The position numbers were made by a program, and so were the translations under genes. Below are positions 45,701 to 48,204 of a stretch of 64,000 nt of DNA, in pieces. The notes under the pieces were generated by a model. The model saw nothing but the letters and a program-made list of their open reading frames with translations, was not told where the DNA came from and did no database searches. The stretch comes from Ectobius pallidus (taxonomy: Eukaryota > Arthropoda > Insecta > Blattodea > Ectobiidae), in NCBI GenBank assembly GCA_964059195.1, contig CAXKWD010000004.1, forward strand, positions 118,493,543 through 118,557,542. Direction: 5' to 3'. The number at the start of each line of letters is the position of its first letter. Position 1 is the first letter of the stretch.

Positions 45701-47230
45701 TATGCATATTTGGAACCGGAAAGCAATGACATGGGTAAATACTCAGTTTGAGCTATGTCCTAAGTTCTCATAAAAACATGCATTTGCATGAAAGTCTCGT
45801 CTCTACTTATCACACTCAAACTGTTCCTTCAGAAAATGCTTGATGTAGCTTTTTATGGCTCATAGAGGATGTAGAATTTTGCATCCCATCACTTCTACAC
45901 ACCAAGCCTGGTAGGAGTTGAAATAAGAAGAAACAGAAATTCCAGAACATAAAATTGTATTGTCTTGCGGAATATTTTATTTCTCACTCTCATGTTACCA
46001 TACAACCGTTTCGGGGATGACATTAAAAAGAAATGCAATATCACTTTCGTACTTCCCTCTCCCAAAACCTGGGATATAATAATATACATATTACCATACC
46101 TCGTATATTATTCTGTAAGTTATGTGACTGCATTACATTGTGCATTATATTCGTGGATTTCTTTCTTCAATATTTATTTACACCAATGAATTATATCGAT
46201 AGATTCTCTAATTTGTCAAAGTCCCATATCATTTACTTCCAAAGCTACCTGCGACCATTGCCAACAATACACTGTTGTCATGAGAATGCAATTTGGATTT
46301 GATAATTCTGTGTAAAAAGGTATTAAGTATCCTCGAAAATATTTGATTTTGGCATTTAAAATAAAAAAATTTCAAAATCCTTCCTTTCTGTGAGCTTACA
46401 TTATGAAACGAAGGTACTGTCAAAATTCCAAGTCTCTACCTATCATAGTTTAGGCTCTATGTTGATTCTCTGTCAGTCATTCAGTCAGTCAGCTTCTTAT
46501 ATGCCATAGAGATAGTGTGTATATTTCCATACTTAATCTTGCTAGCAAATTTTTTATGCTGCATTTATTAATACTAACTATGTTGGAGCTCTTTCAACTG
46601 CATGTGCCAACTATCTTCAACAACTGATTCCCATGTTGTCAACATTGCAAAGATGTTTATGTATGATTTTGTCATATAGTGTATTTGATATGAATTGTAG
46701 TTGTTCATTTAAGATGTTTGCGTTTGTGTTGTATGGTGTTTATGTATATTTCATGTTGATCGAATGTGTTGAGGGTGCAAACTTTTTGATTTTCTTGTTA
46801 AGCATGTTTGGGCTGAAACCGTTTCTGTGGGCAGTGTTTATAATTTGTTATTATCTAATTTGTATTCATAGTATGTTTTCTTAGAAGCTATTTGAAGTGG
46901 GATGCTTATAGCTCAGATTGTAACCATTTTCTTAATGTGTTGATATTGAGAATTTTATGACTTGTACCTACCTTATGTTTTATGCATTCGGACGATACAT
47001 AAATGTAACATTATTTATTTTTTCTGACAAAAATAAACCAATTGAATATAATGAAACTTTTTTTTATTCCAGTTGAACTTCCTTCAAAAGCTCTTGTAGA
47101 GTTGATTGTAAAAATGGCTGACATTGAACATCGTTTGGCTTCAGGAACAAATGAAAATATACAACTTAGTGCCTTAATATCTGCTTTTATCGTGGCAAGG
47201 GACATGGTACCTCCTGATACAGAGAGCTAG
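988..47230 (+). CDS. RFC5: Replication factor C subunit 5, six exons, 5' end outside the window
   Basis: AAA+ ATPase subunit of the replication factor C clamp loader, which opens and loads the PCNA ring at primer-template junctions in the nucleus. The exons are 988-1115, 7139-7301, 20838-20997, 37953-38164, 40005-40082 and 47073-47230. They sum to 899 nt, join in one frame and end in TAG at 47228-47230. Visible motifs are Walker A GPPGTGKT (1035-1058), ELNASDDRG (exon 2), Walker B LDEADAM (DEAD at 7253-7264), the sensor-1 region ICNYLSK and the arginine-finger motif SRC (20915-20923). The C-terminal collar includes [16 protein letters not shown] and KMADIEHRL. About 298 residues are present against ~340 for the animal family, so only the N-terminal ~40 are missing. 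DDRG, SRC and the C-terminal half match RFC5 rather than RFC2 or RFC4. Introns of 6.0, 13.5, 17.0, 1.8 and 7.0 kb are packed with transposons. No frameshift or stop interrupts the spliced frame, so the gene is probably functional. Confidence 0.95.
1598..1830 (+). repeat. tRNA-derived SINE
   Basis: The head resembles a tRNA with pol III promoter boxes: an A-box-like TAGTGTAGTGGTTGAGGCG and a B-box-like GGGTTTGATCC. A unique body follows, containing CCTTCTGGTGG and CCTGGGGTTGACTC. The same head and body recur on the - strand at 18785-19068 and, decayed, at 63395-63570. Three copies in 64 kb indicate a retroposed family. The internal body is conserved better than the tail. Confidence 0.8.
1947..2492. 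repeat. Tandem duplication, two copies of a 273 bp unit
   Basis: Unit 1 (about 1947-2219) and unit 2 (about 2220-2492) share long stretches, for example GGATC(A/G)AACCCT at 1981 and 2254, and ATTGATTTTGCACTAC in both. The differences are scattered point changes. Read on the - strand the unit begins with a tRNA-like segment. The last ~100 bp of unit 2 continues into the right end of family A. Confidence 0.75.
2380..2707 (+). mobile_element. Right-end fragment of TIR transposon family A
   Basis: About 330 bp matching 55433-55743, ending in TTTTTATTTGATTGACTG followed by TA. This is the inverted form of the terminus at 15. Together with the left end it brackets RFC5 exon 1, although the intervening 2 kb is not transposon-like throughout. 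Confidence 0.6.
3005..3140. repeat. Short tandem repeat, 61 bp period, about 2.2 copies
   Basis: TTTTTACAATTTT starts at 3005 and again at 3066, with a partial third copy at 3127. Each copy runs through GCAAAGAATATTAGCTTCCC. Confidence 0.85.
3141..4394. other. Intronic sequence with a GC-rich block and a tRNA-like stretch
   Basis: A ~110 bp GC-rich block (3240-3350) is embedded in AT-rich DNA. At 3722-3780 there is a weak tRNA-like segment (GTGGCGTAGTGGGTTAAGAC) followed by purine-rich sequence. The ORFs here look random. I see no gene. Confidence 0.4.
4397..5700 (+). mobile_element. Mariner-like element, degraded, 1.3 kb
   Basis: It is flanked by TA (4395-4396 and 5701-5702). The inverted ends are similar: AGGTGTGTTCAAAAC on the left and, reversed, AGGTGTGATCAAAAA on the right, ~28 bp with a few mismatches. 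The length is typical of mariner. It sits in RFC5 intron 1 in the same orientation as the gene. Frameshifts and stops show it is dead. Confidence 0.85.
4727..5500 (+). pseudogene. Mariner transposase remnant
   Basis: Encodes the HTH linker region ([17 protein letters not shown]) and then [14 protein letters not shown], where DETW carries the first catalytic Asp. After frameshifts come HDNEPF, where the family has HDNAPAH with the second Asp, and then a decayed [15 protein letters not shown]. The C-terminal [11 protein letters not shown] and FQQWQQ patterns follow. In the living family a DD34D transposase cuts and pastes at TA. Several frameshifts make this copy non-functional. A duplicated segment at 5430-5560 repeats the VFPEEHF region. 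Confidence 0.8.
5703..7138. other. Rest of RFC5 intron 1, no recognisable gene
   Basis: AT-rich sequence without long ORFs. A 67-codon ORF at 6515-6718 has no recognisable motif and no splice context. The end carries the TTATTTCAG acceptor (7130-7138) of exon 2. Confidence 0.5.
7139..7301 (+). CDS. RFC5: RFC5 exon with Walker B
   Basis: Preceded by TTATTTCAG, followed by GTAAGT. Encodes [27 protein letters not shown], then [20 protein letters not shown] with the DEAD Walker B box that coordinates magnesium for ATP hydrolysis. It ends after the first base of an Ile codon completed in exon 3 (A then TC). Confidence 0.95.
7851..9363 (-). pseudogene. piggyBac transposase remnant (DDE core and Cys-rich C-terminus)
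   Basis: The 8823-9104 segment encodes a typical piggyBac core stretch ([40 protein letters not shown]). The 7851-8189 segment encodes the end of the core and a C-terminal cysteine-rich domain: CGFCPKKK, then [14 protein letters not shown], a zinc-binding PHD/RING-like fold that binds the transposon ends in this family. The segments are in different frames with stops between them. In living relatives the enzyme excises precisely at TTAA. Confidence 0.75.
9461..11657. mobile_element. Foldback element, ~450 bp inverted arms, no ORF
   Basis: The left arm (9461-9912) starts TAGTAGGGTACC. The right arm (about 11199-11657) is its reverse complement and ends GGTACCCTACTA. The arms match along their whole length with few mismatches. 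Each carries TGACGTCA (9595-9602 and 11506-11513) next to AAAATGGCGG (9605-9614, and reversed at 11494-11503). The interior has no coding potential and contains a ~500 bp direct repeat. I could not assign a superfamily; the flanks show no clear duplication beyond TA. Confidence 0.85.
9969..10960. repeat. Internal direct repeat of the foldback element, 504 bp period
   Basis: GATATTTCAGTTCTATCAAA begins at 9969 and again at 10473. Both copies run through AAATCACATGCAGGTTTGAA to TCTTATGGTTGTT with scattered differences. The two similar ~60-codon ORFs on the - strand here are by-products of the duplication. Confidence 0.9.
11662..12030 (+). pseudogene. hAT transposase C-terminal fragment
   Basis: Encodes [20 protein letters not shown], the C-terminal dimerisation motif of hAT transposases, then stops. 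A closely related fragment is in the hAT element at 44763-45805. The tail also shares its GATAGTGCATG and CATGCATG repeats. It lies directly outside the right arm of the foldback element. Confidence 0.7.
12331..12689. other. Unclassified intronic sequence
   Basis: Between the piggyBac N-terminal remnant and the Helitron 3' part I see no gene, no terminal repeat and no long ORF except a random-looking 67-codon frame. Confidence 0.4.
12690..13039 (+). mobile_element. Helitron (family H1), 3' portion
   Basis: The right end has the Helitron 3' signature: a GC hairpin (CCTGGGCGACACCGGG at about 13012-13027), a short linker, CTAG at 13036-13039, then host T at 13040. The preceding ~350 bp matches the 3' parts of the two complete H1 copies at 43384-46512, on the opposite strand. 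The 5' limit is uncertain. No coding capacity is visible. Confidence 0.7.
13040..13388. other. Intronic sequence before the intact LINE
   Basis: AT-rich with no ORF. The last 13 bases (13376-13388, AGGCTTCTTGCAT) are the left copy of the LINE target-site duplication. Confidence 0.6.
13389..16230 (-). mobile_element. Young LINE retrotransposon with 13 bp target-site duplication
   Basis: AGGCTTCTTGCAT stands at 13376-13388 and again at 16231-16243, so the element between them was inserted by target-primed reverse transcription. On the - strand it holds a single long ORF and ends in a short GATGATGATG microsatellite tail instead of poly(A), as in RTE-like elements. The 5' edge is a GCATGCTTAGCATGC stretch with little or no 5' UTR, so slight 5' truncation is possible. 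Confidence 0.9.
13448..16243 (-). CDS. LINE ORF: APE-type endonuclease plus reverse transcriptase
   Basis: An uninterrupted 931-codon frame. Residues ~25-275 form an exonuclease-endonuclease-phosphatase domain, with [35 protein letters not shown] and GSDHYLV carrying the metal and phosphate ligands. The reverse transcriptase follows: [35 protein letters not shown], then [11 protein letters not shown] with the first catalytic Asp, [12 protein letters not shown], and LYADDIVII with the catalytic DD. The C-terminal part ([27 protein letters not shown]) is typical of RTE-like LINEs. The first ATG (16243) lies in the target-site duplication, so the true start is probably one of the downstream Met codons near residues 6-9. 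All key residues are present, so it may be active. Confidence 0.9.
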   Translation of the reverse strand: MQEACMLSMLSLHAKDKRFGIKERVRIATWNVRGLTSKEEELDDELKEKSIELAVITETKKKLKGTKDLKNYTMIYSGVPQNVRACCGVAILVNNRWKNKIVSYSFVNERIVTCKIKIERGFLSIIGVYAPEEGKKEDTKVFYDELQRELNKVNRTDHVLICGDLNARVGYHPIREVVGTFGERHINNNGQELRQFATYNKMKIANTFFRKKDIHKFTWSARGQRSLIDYIIANEKIRNQIQDVSVHRGSDIGSDHYLVIATVSLLAKWKKKKEQKYPKVPEIFKVHLLQQESIKDLYQLRLQNYLMKTPTCNNLEEEWNNIKGCIERAALEAIGKKNKTKKRKYVKIWDENIKNAISEKRKAYLNFLQKKTEESREEYREKRNYAKRITRKAHSDYWERFIATLENDVHGRQTVAFKTMKYLNQSEKDSASINTIPLEQWEQYYKDLWYDADIIEENVRNEHDTMIDLITLEELQKALRDMKNRKACGPDGINAELLKYGGILLQFRLLHLYNICWRDCRVPEAWGLSEVVSLFKKGDLGNCENYRGISLLNTVYKIYAKIINNRLKAISEVLLKEEQSGFRKGRSCSDNVFSIKRILEKRREVNLETHMAFIDFEKAFDSVERNKLWEIMHKNGYPEHLVETIKSLYKDTRIIINAGTLKSEPIRINQGVRQGCSLSPTLFCIYIDDVMNKWKNEVAPGIPITRNKYLNTLLYADDIVIIQNSEENLQSSVYKLSQIGKEYNLKISIKKTKVMAHRGKHPVRSKITIENKILEQVSYFDYLGCNVSYDRDRDIENKLNKFQLICGTINRTLQNKTRKDTKVKFYKIMAVPVLMFGSESWILQERDRSKIQSAEMRFLRRVKGCTKMDRIRNEDIREELNIYSINEKIEEYKDNWKSHLSRMNNERIPVLVNAYQPRGRRDVGRPRKRWA
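16350..18046. mobile_element. pogo/Tigger-like TIR element carrying a LINE fragment
   Basis: Flanked by TA (16348-16349 and 18047-18048). The left end is CAGTAGAACCCCGATAAT; the right end, reversed, is CAGTAGAGCCTCGGTAAT. These CAGTAGA ends are typical of pogo/Tigger relatives. No transposase remains. Most of the interior is a LINE fragment (16500-17512) inserted later. Confidence 0.75.
16500..17454 (+). pseudogene. LINE reverse transcriptase C-terminal half, 5' truncated
   Basis: The frame begins just before LGFADDSVT, the catalytic DD motif of a LINE reverse transcriptase, and runs through the thumb region ([30 protein letters not shown]) to a stop at 17452-17454. It ends near a (GAA)n tail at 17490-17512. 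The upstream domains are missing, as expected from 5' truncation at insertion. The sequence differs clearly from both other LINEs in the window. The retained part has no stop. Confidence 0.8.
18115..18280 (+). pseudogene. IS630/Tc1-type transposase C-terminal fragment
   Basis: Encodes [12 protein letters not shown], an in-frame stop, then [22 protein letters not shown]. This matches the C-terminal pattern of the insect IS630/Tc1-like transposases that carry PPRSPDLTPCDFFLWG. A 22 bp inverted copy of the start (TTGTCTTTAAGTTCTTCTAA) lies at 18049-18070, directly outside the pogo-like element. Confidence 0.6.
18785..19068 (-). repeat. tRNA-derived SINE, second copy
   Basis: Reverse-strand copy of the family at 1598-1830. 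The head carries TAGCGTAGTGGTTGAGGCG, then GGTCGTGGGTTC (B box region), CCTTCTGGTGGCAC and CCTGGGGTCGACTC. Confidence 0.8.
19225..19740 (-). pseudogene. R2-like LINE C-terminal fragment (zinc knuckle and restriction-like endonuclease)
   Basis: Read on the - strand it gives [22 protein letters not shown], the CCHC-like knuckle of R2/NeSL-type LINEs. Then come [16 protein letters not shown] and an endonuclease-like region: [41 protein letters not shown]. The fragment has a frame break and lacks the reverse transcriptase. Unlike the other LINEs here it has an RLE-type rather than an APE-type nuclease. Confidence 0.65.
19741..20337. other. Intronic sequence without recognisable features
   Basis: No long ORF, no terminal repeats. 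The pair TGGGTTTTTGAAAACCCA at 19902-19919 is only a short local hairpin. Confidence 0.4.
20338..20681. mobile_element. Short non-autonomous TIR element (MITE), pogo-like ends
   Basis: The left end is CAGAGTCCCACAAATTTGG. The right end, reversed, is CAGTAGAGTTCCACAAACTT. The ~340 bp between them are AT-rich and non-coding. The ends resemble the CAGTAGA pogo class. Confidence 0.55.
20838..20997 (+). CDS. RFC5: RFC5 exon with sensor 1 and arginine finger
   Basis: Preceded by TTTATTTCAG, followed by GTAAAT. Encodes [22 protein letters not shown], then [18 protein letters not shown] and [11 protein letters not shown] supplies the arginine that contacts ATP bound in the neighbouring RFC subunit. 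It ends with AG of a Ser codon finished by T in exon 4. Confidence 0.95.
20998..21465. other. Start of RFC5 intron 3
   Basis: AT-rich with no gene or repeat that I can name. Confidence 0.4.
22985..23055 (+). repeat. tRNA-like sequence
   Basis: ATAGCCTCGTGGTAGCAAGC followed by GTCTCGGGTTCGATTCTTGG resembles a tRNA D arm and T arm with A and B boxes. The acceptor ends do not pair well, so it is a SINE head or pseudo-tRNA rather than a gene. Confidence 0.45.
23395..23525. repeat. Minisatellite, about three units of ~45 bp
   Basis: Units share a TTTTTAATATTTGGTA-like core followed by CAAGGG and a CACTC motif. Translated on the + strand they read as repeating [20 protein letters not shown], which is a repeat effect, not a gene. 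Confidence 0.6.
24232..24620 (+). repeat. tRNA-derived SINE, different family
   Basis: The head GCCATAGTGGTGTAGAGGTA with GGGATCAAACCTGGCTGTGG looks tRNA-derived. A ~330 bp body follows, with CCTGAGGGGACTGGGAGGC and TAATGCCCCGATACTC. The body differs from the family at 1598. Confidence 0.55.
24621..26073. other. Intronic sequence with a long T tract
   Basis: Contains a run of about 27 T at 24740-24766 and otherwise AT-rich sequence. An 83-codon - strand ORF at 25101-25352 shows no domain. No gene found. Confidence 0.4.
26076..27286 (+). mobile_element. Mariner-like element with perfect 30 bp TIRs, internally deleted
   Basis: TA flanks at 26074-26075 and 27287-27288. The terminal 30 bp (26076-26105) start CGAGGCGTGTCCGTAAAA and are repeated exactly, inverted, at 27257-27286. 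Perfect TIRs suggest fairly recent mobility. The coding part is interrupted, so transposase must have come from elsewhere. Confidence 0.92.
26298..27216 (+). pseudogene. Mariner transposase with central deletion
   Basis: The N-terminal ORF (26298-26567) has the HTH domain: [19 protein letters not shown], then [11 protein letters not shown] and [16 protein letters not shown]. The C-terminal ORF (26737-27216) has [26 protein letters not shown] with the second catalytic Asp, and [24 protein letters not shown]. The part that should carry the first catalytic Asp (DETW region) is missing. It is replaced by ~170 bp of unrelated sequence (26568-26736) without a frame, so the enzyme is dead. Confidence 0.85.
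27461..27740 (-). pseudogene. LINE C-terminal fragment, downstream half of a split element
   Basis: Encodes [37 protein letters not shown] and [13 protein letters not shown], the usual C-terminal signature of RTE-like LINEs. The rest of the same LINE seems to continue at 37474-37765 on the same strand, beyond the Tc1-like element inserted at 27742-37473. Confidence 0.7.
27823..28371 (+). mobile_element. hAT non-autonomous element, truncated copy
   Basis: Starts CCGGATTCTAATGACATG and matches the complete element 30194-30947 for ~545 bp, to GAGAAAAGAACAT. There it breaks off at the Penelope-like element. The right terminus is absent. Confidence 0.8.
28372..29880 (-). mobile_element. Penelope-like element, RT plus GIY-YIG, truncated and decayed
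   Basis: Read on the - strand. 29433-29846 encodes the RT start: [31 protein letters not shown], and [13 protein letters not shown] with a catalytic Asp. Next come [17 protein letters not shown] and WYRYVEDIF (29267-29278), where the usual DD of the YVDD box is ED. Then a thumb-like [14 protein letters not shown]. 28404-28813 gives [18 protein letters not shown] and [30 protein letters not shown], the GIY-YIG-type endonuclease. Several frameshifts are present. Confidence 0.8.
30194..30947. mobile_element. hAT non-autonomous element, complete, 754 bp
   Basis: The ends are CAGGGCCCGGATTCTAATGA and, inverted, CAGGGCCCGGATTCTGATGA. Both sides carry the 8 bp duplication GTCATGAC (30186-30193 and 30948-30955), itself a palindrome. 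Near the ends the motif GTCATTTT or TAGGTCATT recurs many times. No ORF. Confidence 0.95.
30957..31045. repeat. Minisatellite, ~20 bp unit, four copies
   Basis: CACCCCCAAACTTGATTGCT-like units repeat from 30957 to 31045 with small changes. The run borders the 8 bp duplication of the 754 bp hAT element. Confidence 0.85.
31170..31640 (-). pseudogene. Helitron Pif1-like helicase C-terminal remnant
   Basis: Read on the - strand it gives [46 protein letters not shown] and further sequence to the linker before the 3' hairpin. This is the end of a superfamily 1 Pif1-like helicase (motifs V-VI: KSQGQT and the SRxR context), the usual 3' coding part of an autonomous Helitron. In-frame stops are present. 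The Rep nuclease part is missing. Confidence 0.75.
32011..32211 (+). mobile_element. 201 bp palindromic insertion with 11 bp target duplication and hammerhead-like core
   Basis: Two perfect 66 bp inverted arms (32011-32076 and 32108-32173) surround a 31 bp spacer with CTGATGATGCAGG. The right arm opens with CGAAACGGCCGTC. The sequence is bounded by TAGAATATTTG at 32000-32010 and 32212-32222. The intact target, without the insertion, is visible in the sister Helitron copy near 41342-41352. CTGATGA, GAAAC and GTC in this order resemble the hammerhead ribozyme core known from Penelope-like and retrozyme-like elements, but the stem II geometry is not canonical. Confidence 0.75.
32403..33426. mobile_element. 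hAT non-autonomous element, complete, 1.0 kb
   Basis: The ends are TAGGGACCGGATTTTTAGG and, inverted, TAGGGACCGGATTCTTAGG. The flanking 8 bp duplication is TTAATAAT (32395-32402 and 33427-33434). TTTTAGGT motifs recur near both ends. A 92-codon ORF at 32967-33245 shows no known domain. A relative is at 48205-48990. Confidence 0.93.
33545..34110. repeat. Tandem repeat, ~142 bp unit, four copies
   Basis: TAAATATTGAACTAATG-type unit starts are at 33551, 33691, 33834 and 33977, with period 140-143. Each unit includes CACATTTTACGCTATTTT and AGGAAATTTGTTTACC. The repeat belongs to the interior of the 4.5 kb hAT element. Confidence 0.9.
34880..35227 (-). mobile_element. Penelope-like element, inverted N-terminal part
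   Basis: On the - strand this reads [31 protein letters not shown], then with frame changes [17 protein letters not shown] and [15 protein letters not shown]. This is the region before the RT of Penelope-like elements. It joins head to head with the + strand C-terminal part at 35228. Confidence 0.65.
35228..36950 (+). mobile_element. Penelope-like element, C-terminal part with GIY-YIG, split by a MITE
   Basis: 35228-35539 encodes the RT thumb and linker ([36 protein letters not shown]). 36400-36755 encodes the GIY-YIG-type nuclease: [59 protein letters not shown]. It is the same family as 28372-29880. A 793 bp MITE (35587-36379) interrupts it. The 3' untranslated tail runs to about 36950. 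Confidence 0.8.
35587..36379. mobile_element. MITE inserted in the Penelope-like element
   Basis: The left end is TACCCACGTGCGATTTGTTG; the right end, reversed, is TACCCGCGCGCCACTTCTTG, with shared GCGCT following. It interrupts the linker between thumb and GIY-YIG, which is continuous in the copy at 28372-29880. Target duplication not clear. Confidence 0.65.
37010..37400 (+). pseudogene. IS630/Tc1-like transposase C-terminal remnant
   Basis: Encodes [15 protein letters not shown], then a decayed [13 protein letters not shown] (family PPRSPDLTPCDFFLWG). After a frame change come [35 protein letters not shown] and [12 protein letters not shown]. It lies just inside the right 75 bp TIR at 37393-37473, so it is probably the original cargo of that element. 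The catalytic centre is lost. Confidence 0.65.
37474..37765 (-). pseudogene. LINE fragment, upstream half of the split element
   Basis: The - strand reads [21 protein letters not shown], then with a frame change a stretch resembling [13 protein letters not shown] (the end of an RT palm/thumb). The 27461-27740 fragment would follow directly if the Tc1-like element were removed. The assignment rests on short motifs. Confidence 0.5.
37834..37999 (+). repeat. 83 bp tandem duplication over the 3' splice site of RFC5 exon 4
   Basis: Units 37834-37916 and 37917-37999 are identical except for two changes in the pyrimidine tract. Each contains TTTTTTATTTTA, GACAG and the first 47 nt of exon 4. Acceptor AGs are at 37868-37869 and 37951-37952. 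Only the downstream one keeps the RFC5 frame. Confidence 0.95.
37953..38164 (+). CDS. RFC5: RFC5 exon 4, start of the collar domain
   Basis: Encodes [50 protein letters not shown] and [10 protein letters not shown]. It covers the lid (GDMRKALN, sensor 2) and the start of the helical collar that holds the pentamer together. The donor is GTATCC, weaker than the others. The acceptor is chosen because the upstream duplicate would run into a stop. Confidence 0.93.
38165..40004. other. RFC5 intron 4
   Basis: AT-rich, mostly featureless. An apparent relic on the - strand (39430-39622) encodes [20 protein letters not shown] and [18 protein letters not shown]. To my memory this resembles a stretch seen in many uncharacterised arthropod repeat-derived proteins. 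It is not a gene here. Confidence 0.45.
40005..40082 (+). CDS. RFC5: RFC5 exon 5
   Basis: Preceded by TGCATTTACAG, followed by GTAAGT. Encodes [18 protein letters not shown] and VHLFIHR of the C-terminal collar. An earlier AAG/AT boundary at 39980 was rejected because the ACAG boundary gives the ungapped match to the family (AYKKIQDL). Confidence 0.92.
40083..40687. other. Start of RFC5 intron 5
   Basis: No gene. A segment at 40370-40500 (CACCACCACCCTTTGAGCCC) looks like part of an unidentified repeat. Confidence 0.35.
40688..41527 (-). mobile_element. Helitron (family H2), second copy, non-autonomous
   Basis: On the - strand it starts TCTACTCTTATACAATTC after host A. It ends in the hairpin CGTGGGCAAAGCCACG, a linker, CTAG (40688-40691) and host T. 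About 600 bp match the copy at 31122-32392, while the helicase region differs. It contains a 109 bp insertion. Confidence 0.85.
41030..41138 (-). mobile_element. 109 bp retroposed sequence of unknown origin
   Basis: Flanked by the 12 bp duplication TTTCAAGGGAAG (41018-41029 and 41139-41150). The sister Helitron at ~31800 lacks the insertion, so the empty site is known. On the - strand it starts TGAAATTAAATTAGTC and carries the hairpin CTCCTGCTTTCTAGCAGGG. Its direction is uncertain. Confidence 0.7.
41528..42012. other. Intronic sequence between Helitron and tRNA-like cluster
   Basis: A 66-codon ORF (41646-41846) encodes hydrophobic but unrecognised sequence. A T tract and TTTATTTATT precede the duplication ACATTTACAAA at 42002-42012. 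Confidence 0.35.
42087..42161 (-). ncRNA. tRNA-like sequence 1 (pseudo-tRNA)
   Basis: A 7 bp acceptor (CTCCGGC/GTCGGAG), D arm GCTCAGTTGGTAGAGC, anticodon stem TTGGC/GCCAA and T arm CTGGGTTCAAGTCCCAG all fold as a cloverleaf. The loop GCGAATA would give anticodon GAA (Phe), but position 33 is C instead of the invariant T. A TTTTT terminator follows. Better read as a tRNA-derived SINE head than as a translating tRNA. Confidence 0.6.
42445..42519 (+). ncRNA. tRNA-like sequence 2 (pseudo-tRNA)
   Basis: The same cloverleaf as at 42087-42161 on the + strand, with anticodon loop ACGAATA. TTTTT at 42522-42526 would terminate RNA polymerase III. A and B boxes are intact. Confidence 0.6.
42756..42830 (+). 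ncRNA. tRNA-like sequence 3 (pseudo-tRNA)
   Basis: Identical to sequence 2 except the loop, GCGAATA. TTTTT follows at 42833-42837. The right arm of the palindrome ends 25 bp later. Confidence 0.6.
42985..43300. pseudogene. Mariner transposase fragments joined in opposite orientation
   Basis: The - strand of 42990-43104 encodes [20 protein letters not shown], the HDNAxPH region with the second catalytic Asp. The + strand from ~43103 encodes [11 protein letters not shown], then with frame breaks [20 protein letters not shown] and [18 protein letters not shown], the continuation of the same protein. The two neighbouring parts of one transposase thus point away from each other. Confidence 0.75.
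43384..44637 (-). mobile_element. Helitron (family H1), non-autonomous, copy 1
   Basis: The 3' end is at 43384-43387 (CTAG, then host T on the - strand), next to a GC hairpin decayed in this copy. The 5' end is at 44637, TCTCTATATC. It is interrupted by a 556 bp hAT element. Copy 2 starts at the very next base. No ORF. Confidence 0.85.
43807..44362. mobile_element. hAT non-autonomous element, 556 bp
   Basis: The ends CATGGGCGTCCG and, inverted, CATGGCCGTCCG are flanked by the 8 bp duplication ATCACATT (43799-43806 and 44363-44370). The uninterrupted site is visible in the second Helitron copy at about 46130-46141. The interior has a long ATT/TTA microsatellite (43897-44000) and G-rich ends. 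Confidence 0.9.
44763..45805 (-). mobile_element. hAT element with transposase fragment, 1.04 kb
   Basis: The ends TAGAGACGAGACTTTCATGC and, reversed, the same motif with small changes. The 8 bp duplication CTTATCAC is at 44755-44762 and 45806-45813. ATGCATGC-type repeats cluster near both ends. The interior encodes a hAT C-terminal fragment. Confidence 0.93.
44899..45174 (-). pseudogene. hAT transposase C-terminal fragment
   Basis: 91 codons ending in [24 protein letters not shown] and [15 protein letters not shown]. This is the conserved C-terminal dimerisation region of hAT transposases (hAT_C). The catalytic DDE core is missing, so the element depends on another source of transposase. 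Confidence 0.8.
46513..47072. other. End of RFC5 intron 5
   Basis: AT-rich. An 83-codon hydrophobic ORF (46633-46884) seems to be chance in T-rich sequence. It ends in the acceptor TTTATTCCAG. Confidence 0.5.
47073..47230 (+). CDS. RFC5: RFC5 last exon
   Basis: Completes a Val codon and encodes [38 protein letters not shown] and [12 protein letters not shown], then [12 protein letters not shown] and [10 protein letters not shown] are the conserved C-terminal collar helices of RFC5. Confidence 0.95.
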
Positions 47231-48204
47231 ATCATCAACGTGGAAGTTCTTGTAAGCTTTATTCTGAATTTATATGTTTGTGTGTAGTACATTAGTGTAT
47301 GGTTATTGGCTTATGTGGTACAGTTGGTAACCCTGGAGGGTCAATTCATTAGAAATGAACCAGACCTTGTTGCCAGGGGAGCCCATACGAAAAAGAATTA
47401 TATTCATAATTAAAGTCAGGTGTTTTTCTTTTAAGACAATTATTTAAAAGTCTTTATTATGTAGAATTGGTTTAGCACTAGAATTTATTTAATAATAATA
47501 ATAATAATTTAAATGTTATGTACCGTTTTATTTTGCATACACAGTAGACCTACTTATTTTACTTTTGGCAAGAGTTGAAGCATGAATTGCTGGCTTGTTG
47601 TGGTATAGAGCGTAAAGCTTTGTGTATTTGTTGACGGTGTAAAGGTGTCCCCCACAGTAAATAAAGTCTCCAGGGTATGAGACGCAGGGGAGAAATTCCT
47701 GTTTTTACAGGGGTCTGAAACCCCTGTAATCTGTTTATGGTACATGGAACAGCTCAGCTCACTGGGTTCAGTTTACAGCCCATTCAAAAACATCTGGTCA
47801 ATGTCTTGTGTCACTCACATTGAAACTTCTGCACTCAGTGGGATGCATGTTTTTTGAATGATTATTCTGTAGCATGTTTTCTCTGTTGCACACGTCCTCT
47901 GTCTTTCTCGCTTGGGTACAATTCCACACATTCCTGCCACGGTCTGCTACCAAATTCAGATTCATCCATCTCGATAGTGTGAGTTCGCCTTGTTCGGTTG
48001 ACAGCATTGTCGTGTTGTGAAGAAGTAATATTATTTTAAAAGAAAATAATAGTGTTCCTAAATAGTTTTAGAAAATACTACTTACAGTATTCATGTATAC
48101 TATATATATATACATATATCATACTTACACTGATTCAGCAATAAGTATATGACGTAGTATGTGGTATTTAGTATTATAGTTTTCAGAACTAGTGGCTTAT
48201 TATA
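47231..48204. other. RFC5 3' untranslated and flanking region
   Basis: The proximal part is probably 3' UTR. A 69-codon - strand ORF at 47798-48007 could be a decayed repeat, but I recognise no domain. At 48095-48120 there is a TATATATA stretch. Confidence 0.4.
47660..47665 (+). terminator. Candidate poly(A) signal of RFC5
   Basis: AATAAA, 430 nt after the stop codon and the first canonical hexamer I see downstream. A GT-rich stretch is not obvious, so this is only a candidate. Confidence 0.35.

Larger units (their letters stand above)
44638..46512 (-). mobile_element. Helitron (family H1), non-autonomous, copy 2
   Basis: The 3' end is CTAG at 44638-44641, with the following T supplied by the first base of copy 1. 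The 5' end is TCTCTATGGCATATAAG at 46512, preceded by host A. It matches copy 1 along its length and carries a 1.04 kb hAT element. This gives two Helitrons in direct head-to-tail contact. Confidence 0.88.
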
